From positions 1,997,501-2,061,500 of the forward strand of contig JAINUG010000109.1 of assembly GCA_029706075.1 (NCBI GenBank): DNA of 64,000 nucleotides, read 5' to 3'. The position numbers were made by a program, and so were the translations under genes. The notes under the pieces are model-generated. The model was given only the letters and a program-made list of their open reading frames with translations, was not told the DNA's origin and made no database searches. Numbering within the stretch: position 1 is the stretch's first letter; the number at the start of each line of letters is the position of its first letter. Positions 61,460-64,000 of the stretch are shown here, one piece after another. Origin of the DNA: Aldrovandia affinis (Eukaryota > Chordata > Actinopteri > Notacanthiformes > Halosauridae).

Positions 61460-61636
61460 TATGGCAACTCTGCCCATTTTTATTTTCCTGAAACGTCACT
61501 ATTATTATAAATAATTGCAATATAACGAGGTTCTGCTATTCTTTAGATACATTCTTTAGATGCAGTCATGTAGGCTTTACATAATTATATTAATTATACT
61601 TCAGTTGTCTCTGCATTCAGCTAATAATGTTATATA

Positions 61637-62111
61637 TTTATTTAACATCTATTACATCAATAAGCCATACAGGAGAAACAACACATTACAAAATTATGAT
61701 TTCAAATTATAACACCTGCATTTCACACTGCAAACATACTGATAGCTGACAAACAATCATCAGCAGTGCACCAAGGAGTAAATGTGGAAATCAAACAGCC
61801 CCAGGCAGGAAGAAGGTTTGGAAAGACTCCTCTAAAAAGACTACTAATCTAAACAGACAAGGCCGCAGAAATGCTGGCTGGTGTTGCGGTGTTTGTTGTA
61901 GTTTTGGGACTAGAGCAAGCTTGTGGTGTGAGCTGGGGATGCGGCATGCAATTAACTAATTAACTAACCATATGATAAACAAAGAGAAAAGCAAGGCAAA
62001 GGGAAAGGCACTTGATTGATGGGGACTGGTGACAGCCGTCGCTGCATGCGTCTGTGGCACGAGTTTGAACCTCTGGTGAGACGCAGGCGGGCTCCACATC
62101 TCGAGTCCGCT
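61637..62111 (-). other. prtfdc1: probable prtfdc1 3' UTR
   Basis: Downstream of the TGA the first AATAAA on the minus strand that I can see is at 61,637-61,642, about 470 nt past the stop. A second lies at 61,479-61,484. The transcript end is therefore uncertain. The segment has no repeat I recognise. 3'-end reads would fix the site. Confidence 0.35.
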
Positions 62112-62159
62112 TCAGATCTTGTATTTGATCTTCCCTCTCTCACTGATCACACATATGTG
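62112..62159 (-). CDS. prtfdc1: prtfdc1 last coding exon (C-terminus)
   Basis: After a CTTTTTCAG acceptor the minus strand reads HICVISERGKIKYKI and stops at TGA (62,114-62,112). HPRT1 ends HVCVISETGKAKYKA and human PRTFDC1 ends HICVINEHGKEKYRV, so this is the true C-terminus with the family's usual length. It joins in phase 0 to ...FRDLN of the preceding exon. The HICVI start favours PRTFDC1. The gene's 5' exons lie beyond the right edge. Confidence 0.93.
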   Translation of the reverse strand, partial: HICVISERGKIKYKI

Positions 62160-63698
<1,539 letters not shown>

Positions 63699-63858
63699 TC
63701 AAGAACAAAAAAAACATCATAGAATCAAACACTAAACGAAACAAAAATGTAGCGATTCACAATATTCGCATCTATCAACATGATGAAAGTTTACGATTTT
63801 ACATACGGAGCAAACACTACCCGAAAACTTGCCTTTCTGGCTATCATTGTTTTCCCTA

Positions 63859-64000
63859 CACTACCGGTCAAAAGTTTTAGAACACCCCCATTTTTCCAGT
63901 TTTTACTGAAATGTAATCAGTTCAAGTCCAGTGAAAAACCTGAAATGGTACAAAGGTAAGCGGTAAACTGCCAGAGGCTAAAAACTAAAACTGAAAAATA
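63859..64000 (+). mobile_element. Tc1/mariner-type element, left end, cut by window edge
   Basis: After TA at 63,857-63,858 comes CACTACCGGTCAAAAGTTTT-AGAACACCCCC, a well-known fish Tc1-like terminus, followed by AAATGGTACAAAGGTAAGCG. It continues past the right edge, so its length and any transposase are unknown. Confidence 0.8.

Overview
The window is nuclear DNA from a ray-finned fish, most likely a teleost. Two host genes are recognisable, both on the minus strand. Around them lie long introns and intergenic DNA filled with fish-type repeats: tRNA-derived SINEs, L2-like LINE tails, a V-SINE tail, hAT, piggyBac and Tc1/mariner pieces, and many GT/GA/CA microsatellites. No prokaryotic gene, operon, CRISPR array or intact autonomous transposon is visible. 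The species cannot be named from the sequence.

Gene 1 is arhgap21, a Rho GTPase-activating protein. It reads right to left and occupies roughly 1-51,200. I reconstruct a probable CpG-rich promoter near 51.2 kb, a probable non-coding first exon ending at 50,788, and five coding exons: 49,166-49,240 (start codon, MATR...), 15,426-15,623 (start of the PDZ domain, with its GFGF loop), a 22-nt microexon at 14,066-14,087, then 1,635-1,727 and 148-226 (rest of the PDZ core). All exon phases agree. Together they give 155 codons plus 2 nt of the N-terminus; the PH and RhoGAP exons lie beyond the left edge. The first coding intron is about 33.5 kb.

Gene 2 is prtfdc1, an HPRT-family paralogue. Only its last two coding exons are here: 63,585-63,661 (77 nt) and 62,112-62,159 (ending in TGA). 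The two genes lie head to tail about 11 kb apart, as ARHGAP21 and PRTFDC1 do in human, which supports both identifications.

The rest is introns 2-5 (0.2-15 kb), intron 1 (15.6-49.2 kb), the 5' UTR intron (49.3-50.8 kb) and the intergenic spacer (51.3-61.6 kb). These hold at least two SINE families in many copies (including one SINE nested in another of the same family), three LINE 3' ends, a three-copy piggyBac-type MITE family, a two-copy hAT-type MITE, a second hAT-like element, a tiny mariner MITE, the end of a Tc1-type element cut by the window edge, a 240-bp direct duplication, and minisatellites with 10-, 20-, 30-, 42- and 51-bp periods. I found no undescribed biological system. The most notable points are the PDZ microexon, the GC-rich minisatellite lying against a splice donor, and several well-dated nested insertions.
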